Assembly (NCBI GenBank): GCA_024346935.1
Contig: AP024879.1
Span: 496,001 to 560,000 of the forward strand
Direction of reading: 5' to 3'
DNA from: Vibrio inusitatus
GTDB lineage: Bacteria > Pseudomonadota > Gammaproteobacteria > Enterobacterales > Vibrionaceae
DNA length: 64,000 nt
Each line of letters opens with the position of its first letter. The stretch's first letter is position 1. Below, piece after piece: positions 52,416-61,225 of the stretch. The notes under the pieces were generated by a model. It worked only from the letters and a program-made list of their open reading frames with translations. It was not told the origin of the DNA and ran no database searches. Made by a program: the position numbers and the translations under genes.

Positions 52416-52613
52416 TCGTTAAGTTATGAATCAATAAACAACCAGTGTGAAGATGAACTGGCTAAAGTTAATCTTGTCGATATTAGTAAAATGAAAATGC
52501 TGTTTAAATGGTGAACACTAATAGGTTTTAAAAAAAATCGGTTACGAAACGCTAATTTTGGAACCTTAAACTGATCAAAATAACTGCTAATAATGCAAAA
52601 TATGAGTTAAATA

Positions 52614-52629
52614 CTGTGATTTAGTACAG
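52614..52629. promoter_or_regulatory. LexA (SOS) box 1
   Basis: CTGTGATTTAGTACAG: both half-sites of CTGT-N8-ACAG are perfect, within TACTGT...ACAGT. A TATACT -10 lies at 52648, with TACAGT of this box at -35 and 17-bp spacing. Confidence 0.75.
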
Positions 52630-52651
52630 TTCTTACAATATAAGATGTATA

Positions 52652-52667
52652 CTGTTTATTTATCCAG
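52652..52667. promoter_or_regulatory. LexA (SOS) box 2
   Basis: CTGTTTATTTATCCAG: CTG-N10-CAG preserved, one mismatch to CTGT-N8-ACAG. It overlaps the end of the -10 region. Box centres are 38 bp apart. Confidence 0.65.
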
Positions 52668-52753
52668 TTTTATAAGGTAAAGATAGCCATTGGACAAGAC
52701 GTTTTTAATAGGGAGCGCCCTTATGTCTTGATGATACGCCTATCTTTGTATAT

Positions 52754-53521
52754 GTGATTACAGTGGCTAATTTCAATACACATCTTGGAACAGCCGCGCT
52801 GACGAGCAGTTTAGCGGCGACAGCCCTTCTATCGGCAGGGCACATTGTACCCATTACCGCTCTGTGGCTGATTTTACTGGGTACCATTGGCGGATTGCTA
52901 CCTGATATCGACTCCGATAATTCGACCTCAATGAGTACGCTATTTCGTTTGTTTGGAGCCCTCACCACTTTTAGCTTCGTAGGTCATATCTACCTGACGG
53001 TTTCCATGCTGGAACTGATTGTATATAGCATATTTTGTTATTTATCTATTAGGTATAACTTAAAAGCAATGCTAGAGAAACTTACAGTACATAGGGGGTC
53101 GTGCCATTCATTAGCGTTCATTGCAATGTCAGGATTACTCATAGTTTGGTTGGTGTTTCTACTTGGTTATAGCGATGTCACCGCTTGGCTTTCTGGTGCT
53201 TTTATCTGTTTTGGTGGTGTGGTTCATCTTATGTTGGATGAATTGTATAGTGTAGATTTAGCTAATCGACGCATTAAGATGTCTTTTGGTACTGCGCTTA
53301 AAGTATTTTCGCCCAAAAACCCTTTTATTAGTGCATGTCAGTGTCTATTGATTGGGGTTCTATATGTGCATGGACCTGCGTTAGATAATACGTGGCATAA
53401 GGTAAGTAATTGGAGCGAGTTTCGCTTTAAACCAGATTGGTTAAACAAAGGTGAGGTGGTCCATTTTTTTGATGAAGTGATTACCTCGACCCGTAAGGCG
53501 ATGAGCCAAAATACAATCTGA
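52754..53521 (+). CDS. YdjM-like inner-membrane metal-dependent hydrolase (DUF457), SOS-regulated
   Basis: 255 residues from a GTG at 52754; a second GTG at 52763 is also possible. The YdjM/DUF457 fold is clear: LPDIDSDNSTSMSTLF with the metal-binding Asp pair near residue 48, then LTVHRGSCHSL near 117 and VVHLMLDELYS near 155, with several helices (about 20-42, 70-95, 125-140, 145-165). E. coli ydjM is a LexA-regulated gene of unknown function; here two LexA boxes lie upstream. The C-terminal 80 residues are more hydrophilic. Confidence 0.83.
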   Translation: MITVANFNTHLGTAALTSSLAATALLSAGHIVPITALWLILLGTIGGLLPDIDSDNSTSMSTLFRLFGALTTFSFVGHIYLTVSMLELIVYSIFCYLSIRYNLKAMLEKLTVHRGSCHSLAFIAMSGLLIVWLVFLLGYSDVTAWLSGAFICFGGVVHLMLDELYSVDLANRRIKMSFGTALKVFSPKNPFISACQCLLIGVLYVHGPALDNTWHKVSNWSEFRFKPDWLNKGEVVHFFDEVITSTRKAMSQNTI

Positions 53522-53868
53522 TGAAGAAGGATCTTTTGTTTTAACGCTTAATGGTAATTAATGTTTACATCGTTGATTAGAATCGCTGCGTATCAGCAAA
53601 GTCCCCAAAACTGAATCTAATCTTAGTATGCCTTCATCATGAATGCCTGTGTTCACGTATAGTGAGAAAGTATCATGTATTAACTTATACTAAGTTTAAG
53701 CCGAAGGATCTTCGGGGCACAATTAAATATTGTTGATATTAACGTCATGCATGTGAAATGTAAGCTAGACTGTCATAAGAATAACAACGTCAACGGCTTA
53801 AATAAAAAGGACAAATCTTGGTTTGTCCTTTTTCACGTCTATGGTTTTTGTATTTAGGTCAACAGTTC
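53522..53868. other. Region between ydjM-like gene and the end of sypO, left boundary of the syp G-O block
   Basis: 347 bp. No gene with a ribosome binding site. It contains a small hairpin CCGAAGGATCTTCGG at 53701-53715 and the terminator at 53803-53832. No transposase fragment, direct repeat or integrase was seen, so the breakpoint of the syp split leaves no obvious mobile element. Confidence 0.5.
53803..53832. terminator. Bidirectional terminator after sypO
   Basis: AAAAAGGACAAA-TCTTGG-TTTGTCCTTTTT perfect 12-bp stem. It ends the sypM-O transcript on the minus strand and can also stop ydjM-like transcription. Confidence 0.9.
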
Positions 53869-55293
53869 CTAGCTATGCTGTGGTGCAATAGCAATTACAG
53901 GAATAGAGGTGATTGACTCTACATCAGCTTTATTGCGTAAGGTCGTGTCGAACAATTCTAAAAGGACGGCAAGACCTACTCCTAGTCCTAGGCCACCGAT
54001 CAAACCCACAACAAAATAAATGATGGTTGGCCAGTTAGACGGAAAGCTTGGTGTAAAAGGTAGATCAATGATCTTCACGCGCTTATTCTCTTCAAATACC
54101 CCTAACGCGCCGGTTAATTGTGCCATTTCATAACGTTGCACAAGCTCTTCATAGAGTTGACGCTTCATTTCAACATCTCTCTGTAGGCTATATATTTCTT
54201 TTACGTTATCACCATAACCTTGGGTTTTCTGTTCTAGCTCTGTAATCATAGTGGTTAATCGTGCGGTTTCTTCGGTGAGTGCTTCAAAGCGACTTTGAAC
54301 CTGCTGAAGGTTTTGCAATTGACTCATTAGCAACGGCTGGATAGTAGTCAAGTTATTAAGATCTTGGCTGCTTGCCATGTTTCTGAGTTGATCGGTATCC
54401 AATGTTGGTTGCTTTGTATTTAATAACAGCTCACGCTCTTGCTCTAACCGGTTCAGCTCTCTTTTCTTTGCTTGTACCGAACTGTGATTCTTCGTGTATC
54501 TTGCTTGCAATAGCGTCAAATCACTGCGTATTTCTATAATTTTGTCTTCAATACGACCCACAACAGGATTGGTGCTGGATAACTGCTGATCTAGGGTGTT
54601 AAGACTTCGTTCTACGCCAAACAGTTCTGCCTCTTTTTCCGCCAGACTTTGTTTCAATACGGCAATACGAGCGTAGCTTTGCGAACGGATTTCCGGGGTG
54701 AGTGACGAGTGGACGTTGGTGTATTCCGCCAGTTTTTGCTCTGCATTTTGTAAATCAGAAAAGCGTTTTTCTATATGCTCGTTCAAAAAGGTACTTGAGT
54801 CGCGAATTGAAGAACGCTCGGGCGCTAGTAACTGTTCAATGAAATGACGACTAACAGATTCAAGAAGTGCTTTCATTCCAATCGGGGAAGAAGCGGAATA
54901 TTCGATCTTTAGAAGATCTTTTCCTTGCTGAACCACATTTAGGTTTGCCGCTATTTTTGCCATTACTTGGTCTTTCTCATAGTCGGAACTGTTTTCGTCA
55001 ATAAGACCAAGCTCTAAAGCAACGGTAGAGAGTACATGACGACTTTTAAGCAATGTTTTTACCGCGTTTAAACGGTCATTTAGCATGGTCGATACGGCAA
55101 GATCTTGTAGAAAAGGATTCATTTTGGCCGTTTCTTGTATGAGCATGCTGGTATGTGCTTTGTACTTTGTCGGAGCCAGTTTGGATACACCAATTGCTAC
55201 TATAGGAAGTATTAACGCAGGGAGTAATATCACCCAACGACGACGCCAACTACTTACAATTAATCCCGCAATGCGCAATTTAAGTTCAATCAT
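53869..55293 (-). CDS. sypO: Wzz/GumC-type chain-length protein, SypO-like
   Basis: 474 residues. Two membrane helices, near 20-38 (WVILLPALILPIVAIGV) and 425-445 (IIYFVVGLIGGLGLGVGLAVLLEL), enclose a long coiled-coil periplasmic domain (about 190-400: LNRLEQERELLLNTKQ, ELEQKTQGYGDNVKEIYSLQRD). The PSFPSNWPT motif before the second helix is typical of polysaccharide co-polymerases. There is no cytoplasmic tyrosine kinase domain. It controls chain length of the Syp polysaccharide. It overlaps sypN by 4 bp. Confidence 0.87.
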   Translation of the reverse strand: MIELKLRIAGLIVSSWRRRWVILLPALILPIVAIGVSKLAPTKYKAHTSMLIQETAKMNPFLQDLAVSTMLNDRLNAVKTLLKSRHVLSTVALELGLIDENSSDYEKDQVMAKIAANLNVVQQGKDLLKIEYSASSPIGMKALLESVSRHFIEQLLAPERSSIRDSSTFLNEHIEKRFSDLQNAEQKLAEYTNVHSSLTPEIRSQSYARIAVLKQSLAEKEAELFGVERSLNTLDQQLSSTNPVVGRIEDKIIEIRSDLTLLQARYTKNHSSVQAKKRELNRLEQERELLLNTKQPTLDTDQLRNMASSQDLNNLTTIQPLLMSQLQNLQQVQSRFEALTEETARLTTMITELEQKTQGYGDNVKEIYSLQRDVEMKRQLYEELVQRYEMAQLTGALGVFEENKRVKIIDLPFTPSFPSNWPTIIYFVVGLIGGLGLGVGLAVLLELFDTTLRNKADVESITSIPVIAIAPQHS

Positions 55294-56402
55294 AATAGCT
55301 CCAATAACCAGTCAACAAATTGCGAGCGTTGTTGCCAACTTTCGTTTTCGACACTCCGACTCTGACAAGGGGTGAGACTTTGGTATCTCGTTAAGCAATC
55401 AACGAGTTGAATGCTGTTTGCGACCACGTTAACTTGGTCTTTAAAGTGTTTGAGCGCAGGGAAATGGGTCGAAATAATAGGAGTACCACATGCCACATAT
55501 TCCATTAGTTTTAGAGGACTGCACGCCTTGATTTGCTCATTAAGAAGAAAAGGCAACAGACTCACATCCCAATGCTGGCAATAACTAGGCAGTTCTTGGT
55601 GAGGACGAGGGCCAAGTAGGTGAATATTATTTAGGTGAGCAAACGGATTATGGCCCAACTCGTTGTTGCCAATAAATACGAAATTCCAATCGGGCATTGC
55701 TTTGGCTGTTTGGTTGATCAATTCGTAATCCAGCCAGTTTGATAGGCTCCCATAAAATCCGGCGATAGGCTTTCCAGTAGGGAGGTCTGCTGCGCGAGGC
55801 GCTGGCGTTGAAAATCGTTCGTAATCGACACCGTGTCGTAATAACTGGGTCTTACAAGCAGGAAAGCGCTGTTGCATGGCTTCACTGGCCGTTAGGATAA
55901 GGTTGGCTTTGTCGGTAAGCTTGTTTTCATGATTGATGACAGTTTTATGGTCTACGCCCGCCAATGCACCAAAGTCATCACCACAATAATACACTACAGA
56001 CGATTCGTTGATATGACCACACAAGTCAGCAGCTGTTGGTAATGAGGTCCAAAGAATTGGATTGTTAAACTCAAGGCGTTTTAATGTCGGTGCTAATTGC
56101 GATGTCATCCAAGCTTTAGCAAGCTTTCGTTCCCATGCAAACCTAGGCGCAGGTAGTGTTTTTAGACTGATTACTTTCATGTTGCTAGGGATGGCTTCAG
56201 TGTTTGCCATTGGCAGTTTGCTGTTTCTAGAAAACAGTTTGTTATATACGCGCTTCACATCAGTTTTGGATAGGCGAGGTCTGCGCAGGCCAATTGAATT
56301 AACCCAAAGAATGCGTCGCTCAGGGTTCAAGCGGGTAATGATATGCTGAGTGCTCGAAGGAAGACCGCCAAAGTCTTCACCAAATACGATAAGATCACGC
56401 AT
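55290..56402 (-). CDS. sypN: Glycosyltransferase, SypN-like
   Basis: 370 residues from the ATG at 56402, chosen for AGGAGG upstream and for the start MRDLIVFGEDFGGLPSSTQH; an earlier frame overlaps sypM more. GT-B-like: IAGFYGSLSNWLDYELINQTA and CSPLKLMEYVACGTPIISTHFP, the nucleotide-sugar domain of GT4-like enzymes. Cytoplasmic sugar transfer. Overlaps the end of sypM and the start of sypO. Confidence 0.82.
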   Translation of the reverse strand: MRDLIVFGEDFGGLPSSTQHIITRLNPERRILWVNSIGLRRPRLSKTDVKRVYNKLFSRNSKLPMANTEAIPSNMKVISLKTLPAPRFAWERKLAKAWMTSQLAPTLKRLEFNNPILWTSLPTAADLCGHINESSVVYYCGDDFGALAGVDHKTVINHENKLTDKANLILTASEAMQQRFPACKTQLLRHGVDYERFSTPAPRAADLPTGKPIAGFYGSLSNWLDYELINQTAKAMPDWNFVFIGNNELGHNPFAHLNNIHLLGPRPHQELPSYCQHWDVSLLPFLLNEQIKACSPLKLMEYVACGTPIISTHFPALKHFKDQVNVVANSIQLVDCLTRYQSLTPCQSRSVENESWQQRSQFVDWLLELL

Positions 56403-57141
56403 GCTCGCCTCCTTGCTCACTATGAGTCTCTTGGGATATATACTTGATTACTTTTGCCGGAACGCCAGCTGCAACAACAAAGGGTGGAATGTCTTTGGTA
56501 ACAACGCTACCTGAAGCTATGACTGCGCCTTGCCCTATAGTGACACCTGACTTAACAATGCAATTTGTACCTAACCAACAATCTCGTTTCAAGACTATGT
56601 CGCCAATCTGGCTAATGTCATCGGGTTCGCCTTTTGCTCTTCTTCGAGCGTCCAGCGGGTGTCCTGAGTAACCAAATAGATTCGCTTTCCCTGCAATACG
56701 CACGTTATCTTCAATGACTACTTTGGAACCAACGGCGATAGTGGTTTGCCATCCTATTCCAACATTCGAGCCAATGATTAGGCTTGGGTATCTAGTATGG
56801 GCACTGGCACTGAAGGTGGTTTGCCCCGAGATTCGGCAACGATCACCAACAGTGATAGACAATGGACCAGACACAAAGGGTACTCCCCCGTAAAGATACA
56901 GTGCTTTACCGGAGCTTTGACAACGACCACGAAAAGCCGGTGTTTGAAAAAAAACTCGAAGGATGAAATTAAAGGCGTCTCTGAACCCAACATACGAGGT
57001 GTAGAACAGCTTATTGAGCAGTGTTGGGTACCGGATATCGCAAACACGTATAGCTTTTGCTAATGAAAAGAGTTTCTTCCCAAGTGGGCTTCGGCTGGTT
57101 TTTAGTTTTTGTTTTAGCTGATTTGCATCTAATGCGTTCAT
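56395..57141 (-). CDS. sypM: Hexapeptide acyltransferase, SypM-like
   Basis: 248 residues. After a mostly helical N-terminus, a left-handed beta-helix: LYGGVPFVSGPLSITVGDRCRISGQTTF, IIGSNVGIGWQTTIAVGSKVVIEDNVRIAGKANLFGYSGHP, and CIVKSGVTIGQGAVIASGSVVTKDIPPFVVAAGVPAKVIKYI. Likely O-acetylates the Syp sugar. It has its own sigma-54 promoter and enhancer upstream, as reported for sypM in V. fischeri, and leads a sypM-N-O unit. Confidence 0.86.
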   Translation of the reverse strand: MNALDANQLKQKLKTSRSPLGKKLFSLAKAIRVCDIRYPTLLNKLFYTSYVGFRDAFNFILRVFFQTPAFRGRCQSSGKALYLYGGVPFVSGPLSITVGDRCRISGQTTFSASAHTRYPSLIIGSNVGIGWQTTIAVGSKVVIEDNVRIAGKANLFGYSGHPLDARRRAKGEPDDISQIGDIVLKRDCWLGTNCIVKSGVTIGQGAVIASGSVVTKDIPPFVVAAGVPAKVIKYISQETHSEQGGEHA

Positions 57142-57219
57142 AGCAACGTTCCTTTGTGCATTTAGGCGAAAAGGTTTAGCCTATTTGCATAACCGATTCC
57201 ACTTTCCTTATCTAGGTAA

Positions 57220-57236
57220 TACACAGAACGTGCCAG
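57220..57236 (-). promoter_or_regulatory. Sigma-54 promoter of sypM
   Basis: On the minus strand CTGGCACGTTCTGTGTA: a perfect -24 element CTGGCACG and a degenerate -12 (GTGT). About 80 bp before the sypM ATG. Confidence 0.62.
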
Positions 57237-57273
57237 AAATATAAATCAACAAAAACAAGAGGTTAGTACATTG

Positions 57274-58665
57274 CTATTTGTTATTCTCAATTTGAGAATC
57301 GTTTTGAATAATACTTGAAACACAAATAATAAGAGCCGCAAGTATATAGATTGGCCAGACAAAGGCCTGAGTAAGAAAGGTGCCGGATACGATAGTACCA
57401 ATTAACCCAGCGTAGACAGCGTTAGCCGAGCTCTCTAGGTACGGGGAAGCAGTGGGTGATGCCTTAATACAATCAAGAGAGTGTTTGGCTGTGCGAAGCA
57501 GTGAGACGATCAATGCGATAAACACAATGAGACCTAAAAAGCCTGTTTCTGCCAATACACCAAACCATGTGCTGTGTACTGCGTGATTCAAGCCGTCCCA
57601 GTGCGAGCTGTAAAAGTAGTAGTTCGAATAAAAGTTATTGATTCCGACGCCAGTTAAAGGATTCTCGACAGCCATTTTTGCAGCTGCCTCCCAGGCATAC
57701 AAGCGACCCATTGAAGAAGAATCTATCCCTGCCTCCGCAGCGCCCCCAGATGCCCGATCCGAAATGCCCGCAGCTAAGTACAACAGGGCTAAACCAACAC
57801 TTCCAACGCTGATAAGTAAAACTTTTGATCGAACAGCTTGGTTAATATAAACAGCGTACACCGCTACCATACCAAGTAAGCCGCCGCGACTTTGCGTAGC
57901 GATTATGGCCATGGAAAGGAGTGCCAAAACCGTAAAGCCTATAAAGCGACTGATTTTTGATTGGCGATTATTGAAGAAAAAACTGCCAGAAAAAGCTAAT
58001 GGAAACAACAGTACTAGCGCTAAATCGTTTGGGTCGCCTAACATAGAGCCAAGCTGGCGTCCAATTGTTACTCGGGATCCTTCGACTAATCCAATACCGT
58101 TTACCGAGTTAAACAGAGCTACACAGGCAACTAGGCAACCTGCGGCTACAATGGTCCAGCATATTTTCGACAACTGTTCCTTAGTGTTGATAATCCATAT
58201 GATAGCAAGGGTCATCAACATGATTTTCCAGTAGATCCCTTTAAAGGTTGATAGTGCTTCACCCCGATTTGTCGCAAATGCTAAACCGATTGCAACTAGG
58301 CCCCAGAATATTACCAGCCATTTCATAGAAGGGTGCCAGTAGACTTTAAGCTGCCTGCTAATTAGCGAGTGCCAACACAAAGAGGCTAAGGCGCCAAGAG
58401 ACAATAACAATGGGATTTTAAATGGCATTAAAACTGGGATGACTTCGTGGATTCTAAAAAAGGAAAACACAACGAATAGGGTTACGAACCAGAACAAGTG
58501 TTTTACAACAACTAATACGGCAATAGGCAACAAACATAGGGCGACCCCAACTGCCGGGTGAGGGATCTTCCACCAAACTAATGCAATAACCAAGGTAACA
58601 GCGACGGTTGCAATGACACTCGGTGCGCTAAGTGCGTTGGCGGAATGATTGACTAACCTAGTCAT
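57274..58665 (-). CDS. sypL: O-antigen ligase/polymerase-like membrane protein, SypL-like
   Basis: 463 residues with many helices (about 11-12). A conserved periplasmic-loop motif is present: NPLTGVGINNFYSNYYFYSSHWDGLNHAVHSTWFGVLAETGFLG, the Wzy/WaaL-type H-x-x-x signature. It likely polymerises or transfers Syp repeat units on the periplasmic face. Start ATG at 58665 overlaps the sypK stop (TAATG). Its last codons (DSQIENNK) form the SypG-type enhancer of sypM. Confidence 0.87.
   Translation of the reverse strand: MTRLVNHSANALSAPSVIATVAVTLVIALVWWKIPHPAVGVALCLLPIAVLVVVKHLFWFVTLFVVFSFFRIHEVIPVLMPFKIPLLLSLGALASLCWHSLISRQLKVYWHPSMKWLVIFWGLVAIGLAFATNRGEALSTFKGIYWKIMLMTLAIIWIINTKEQLSKICWTIVAAGCLVACVALFNSVNGIGLVEGSRVTIGRQLGSMLGDPNDLALVLLFPLAFSGSFFFNNRQSKISRFIGFTVLALLSMAIIATQSRGGLLGMVAVYAVYINQAVRSKVLLISVGSVGLALLYLAAGISDRASGGAAEAGIDSSSMGRLYAWEAAAKMAVENPLTGVGINNFYSNYYFYSSHWDGLNHAVHSTWFGVLAETGFLGLIVFIALIVSLLRTAKHSLDCIKASPTASPYLESSANAVYAGLIGTIVSGTFLTQAFVWPIYILAALIICVSSIIQNDSQIENNK
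57284..57298. promoter_or_regulatory. SypG-type enhancer inside the sypL 3' end (for sypM)
   Basis: TTCTCAATTTGAGAA, perfect palindrome, 47 bp upstream of the sigma-54 promoter of sypM. It codes for SQIEN of sypL in the sense strand. Confidence 0.72.
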
Positions 58666-60068
58666 TACACACCTACCTTTTTAGTTTGGGCATGTTTTGG
58701 TAGTTCGACAGTGTAAGTCGCAATGAGTAGTAAAAATGAACAGGCTAGGGAGCTAAGGCCTTGAAGAGTAGAACCTAGTTGGATAGCTAGCAATCCTACG
58801 AGGGTAATCACTGGGTAAACACTTAACCGAAGACTGCGGTATGGCAAAGTGCAGTAGTACTGAGACAGTTTGTAGAGTATCAATGCTCTTATTAGCTGAG
58901 CTACCCCTATGCTCAGCATAATGGACCAGATCCCCAACTGATAGGTAAATCCACACCATATTAAGGTCACTATGGTTGTCCACAGATTAACGGTTAAGAT
59001 AGTCTTAGTTTGTTTGCTTTGAAGTAGTCCTAAGTTTAGTAATTCCGCGAACTCTTTGCCTAACACCATGAATAAAGCACCGACCAACAACTCTCCTGCA
59101 ATAGCGTAATCATCAGTTAAGGCAAACTCCAATAGCCATTGCCCAAACAACCCAATGAACAAGGCGAGGATACATACGTACATGATGCCTAGCTCGGTGG
59201 TTCTGGCAGCTTTGAAAGGATTGTTCTTTGCTACTATAAAACGCTTAGGCATCCACCACATACCAAAAGGTTGAACTAGAACGCACATAGCTAAAGCAAA
59301 CTTTGCGGCAATGGCATATTGTCCCACCATTGCTAGAGATTCACCCTTAAGCATTAACCAGCGCTCAGCGCCATTGAGGCCAAATGCGACTAAACCCGAT
59401 AGCATCAGGGGCAATGAATAACGCAGGGTAGTGTTGATAAATTTCGTGTTTGGAAGGGTTATGCTGAGGTTGCTGGCATGGATAAGTAGCAGTAGTTGAA
59501 TGAAATGGGCAATAAAACCCGCTACAAGTACCCCAACGACGCCATAGCCTAGTTGCAATAAGATTAACACTAGTGCTACTTGAAACAAGCTGGTGGTGAT
59601 GCAGATTCGGCAAAACGCTTTGACTCTATCTTGCATTCTTAACCAAGCTAAAGAAATGGCAATAGCGCCTTCTATGGTCAAAGAGACCCAAAGCACTAAC
59701 ACTGCTTGTCTAGAAATTTCCCATGTTTCCTTCCATTGTAGTGACAACGTCACTATAAGGCCTAAGCAGGCAAAAGAAAGGGAGATTAATAAGGTTAAGG
59801 TGAACAGGTTGCTTGCTGTTTTAAGTCTCTGATTTTTAGTTGTTTGTTCTGCGCAGTATCGGTATAGCGCTTCGTGTAAGCTAGCAGACAATAAAATACC
59901 GATGAACGACGCTGTCACGGCAAGCAATTCCAATTCACCTATTTGAACTGGAGATAAAAAGCGTGTAGTGATTGGCAACATGATTAGGGAGAGCCCTTTC
60001 ATGAAAAACAAAGCAAACGCATAGCCCAGCATCTGTTTTTGAGCATCCGAAATTGTAGGGAGTTTCAT
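58665..60068 (-). CDS. sypK: Polysaccharide flippase (Wzx/MOP-type), SypK-like
   Basis: 467 residues from the ATG at 60068, which overlaps the sypJ stop (ATGA) and follows GGGAGAACAGC; an upstream ATG adds ten residues. Twelve to fourteen helices of the MOP exporter family, starting YAFALFFMKGLSLIMLPITTRFLSPVQIGELELLAV. It should flip lipid-linked repeat units to the periplasm. Coupled to sypL by a TAATG overlap. Confidence 0.86.
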   Translation of the reverse strand: MKLPTISDAQKQMLGYAFALFFMKGLSLIMLPITTRFLSPVQIGELELLAVTASFIGILLSASLHEALYRYCAEQTTKNQRLKTASNLFTLTLLISLSFACLGLIVTLSLQWKETWEISRQAVLVLWVSLTIEGAIAISLAWLRMQDRVKAFCRICITTSLFQVALVLILLQLGYGVVGVLVAGFIAHFIQLLLLIHASNLSITLPNTKFINTTLRYSLPLMLSGLVAFGLNGAERWLMLKGESLAMVGQYAIAAKFALAMCVLVQPFGMWWMPKRFIVAKNNPFKAARTTELGIMYVCILALFIGLFGQWLLEFALTDDYAIAGELLVGALFMVLGKEFAELLNLGLLQSKQTKTILTVNLWTTIVTLIWCGFTYQLGIWSIMLSIGVAQLIRALILYKLSQYYCTLPYRSLRLSVYPVITLVGLLAIQLGSTLQGLSSLACSFLLLIATYTVELPKHAQTKKVGV

Positions 60069-61225
60069 TGCTGTTCTCCCGGTTTTATTTGAGAGCATTG
60101 CTTTAAAGACGTTTCTTTCTCGTTGTTACCTTCAATTGCATGTGCAATTTCACGGTAGGTATTACTTGCCAGGTACTGGGTTGCAATTTTTTGGCCTTGC
60201 TTTGCAATTTTTTGGTACTGGTCTAGGTTATTGGCAATGCGAGTCATAGTTTGACTTAAGCTTTGAGCGTCATTTGCAGTGTATTTTAGGCAATTTACGT
60301 TATGCTGTAACTTTTTATCCCAAAATGCGTTGTCTCTAGGAATAATCACAATAAGTCCAGCGGCAAGCGCTTCTAGCGTAGATAATCCAAAGGGTTCATT
60401 GACGCTGGTGGAAATATAAGCGTCTGATTTTACTCTTACTTCATCTAAATTCTTAGGTTCTTTATGCCATAAAGTATTCGGTAAGTGTTTATCCACAGTG
60501 GATTGATCAGCCTGCGAATTTTTCGGCTTTATATAACAGATATTGGTTGTGTACTGTGAATTTGTCACCGCAATTTCAATTGCTTGCTTAAGTGTATCTA
60601 ATCCTTTCCATTTCAAAAGCGAAGCCGCCCAATAGAAATTAACAGTAGTGTCATTACTGGAAAACCTATGAGTAGATGGGTAATCATTTTCATCTAAACC
60701 ATTGGTAAACTCTTTGAAGCTAGTAGGAAGCTCGTCGGTTTCCATGCACAGTAGCAAACTTGGCTTAGCTGATGCCAAGTAGAAGGTTGGATGCCCTTGG
60801 CTTAGGCACCACTTTGAACTACTACTTTTACCAACAGGGCCATGGATAAGTTGCAGCAAGGCTACGCTGAACAGCTTAGAAACCATGTAACCAGAAAAAT
60901 CAACACCGGGTCCTGATGCCATAAGCAGAGTGCTTGGTTTTTTCATTCTGGTAATCATGATGCAAACTGTAAACAGGATAAAACAAAGAGTTAGATAGAT
61001 TTGCTTGGTCCAGTACCCAAGTCCTTGAGTCTGTATAGCAAGGCCTTTTGGTATGGGCAGAGCTGTCACTTTCACCTTGTTGCTTTGACGCCAACTAATA
61101 GGCGAGGCACTAAGCACATGAAATACAGTCAGTTCGTCAACTTGCTTAATAGCTAGTTCCGTAGCGACTTTTGAGCCTCCATGATAAGGAATGGGATCGA
61201 AAATGATGCAATGGTTAGGCTTCAT
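60065..61225 (-). CDS. sypJ: Glycosyltransferase, SypJ-like
   Basis: 386 residues. The GT-B fold has a degenerate N-terminal part, with one hydrophobic segment (about 70-95, LTLCFILFTVCIMIT). The C-terminal nucleotide-sugar domain is visible: VNEPFGLSTLEALAAGLIVIIPRDNAFWDKK and KAIEIAVTNSQ-like helices. Cytoplasmic or membrane-associated sugar transfer in Syp assembly. It overlaps sypI by 11 bp. Confidence 0.8.
   Translation of the reverse strand: MKPNHCIIFDPIPYHGGSKVATELAIKQVDELTVFHVLSASPISWRQSNKVKVTALPIPKGLAIQTQGLGYWTKQIYLTLCFILFTVCIMITRMKKPSTLLMASGPGVDFSGYMVSKLFSVALLQLIHGPVGKSSSSKWCLSQGHPTFYLASAKPSLLLCMETDELPTSFKEFTNGLDENDYPSTHRFSSNDTTVNFYWAASLLKWKGLDTLKQAIEIAVTNSQYTTNICYIKPKNSQADQSTVDKHLPNTLWHKEPKNLDEVRVKSDAYISTSVNEPFGLSTLEALAAGLIVIIPRDNAFWDKKLQHNVNCLKYTANDAQSLSQTMTRIANNLDQYQKIAKQGQKIATQYLASNTYREIAHAIEGNNEKETSLKQCSQIKPGEQQ

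Noticed and set aside
53701..53715. CCGAAGGATCTTCGG hairpin
   Set aside because: Short and isolated, no T-run; probably chance or a minor RNA structure.
53522..53868. Mobile element at the left end of the syp block
   Set aside because: No transposase, integrase fragment or flanking direct repeat could be seen.
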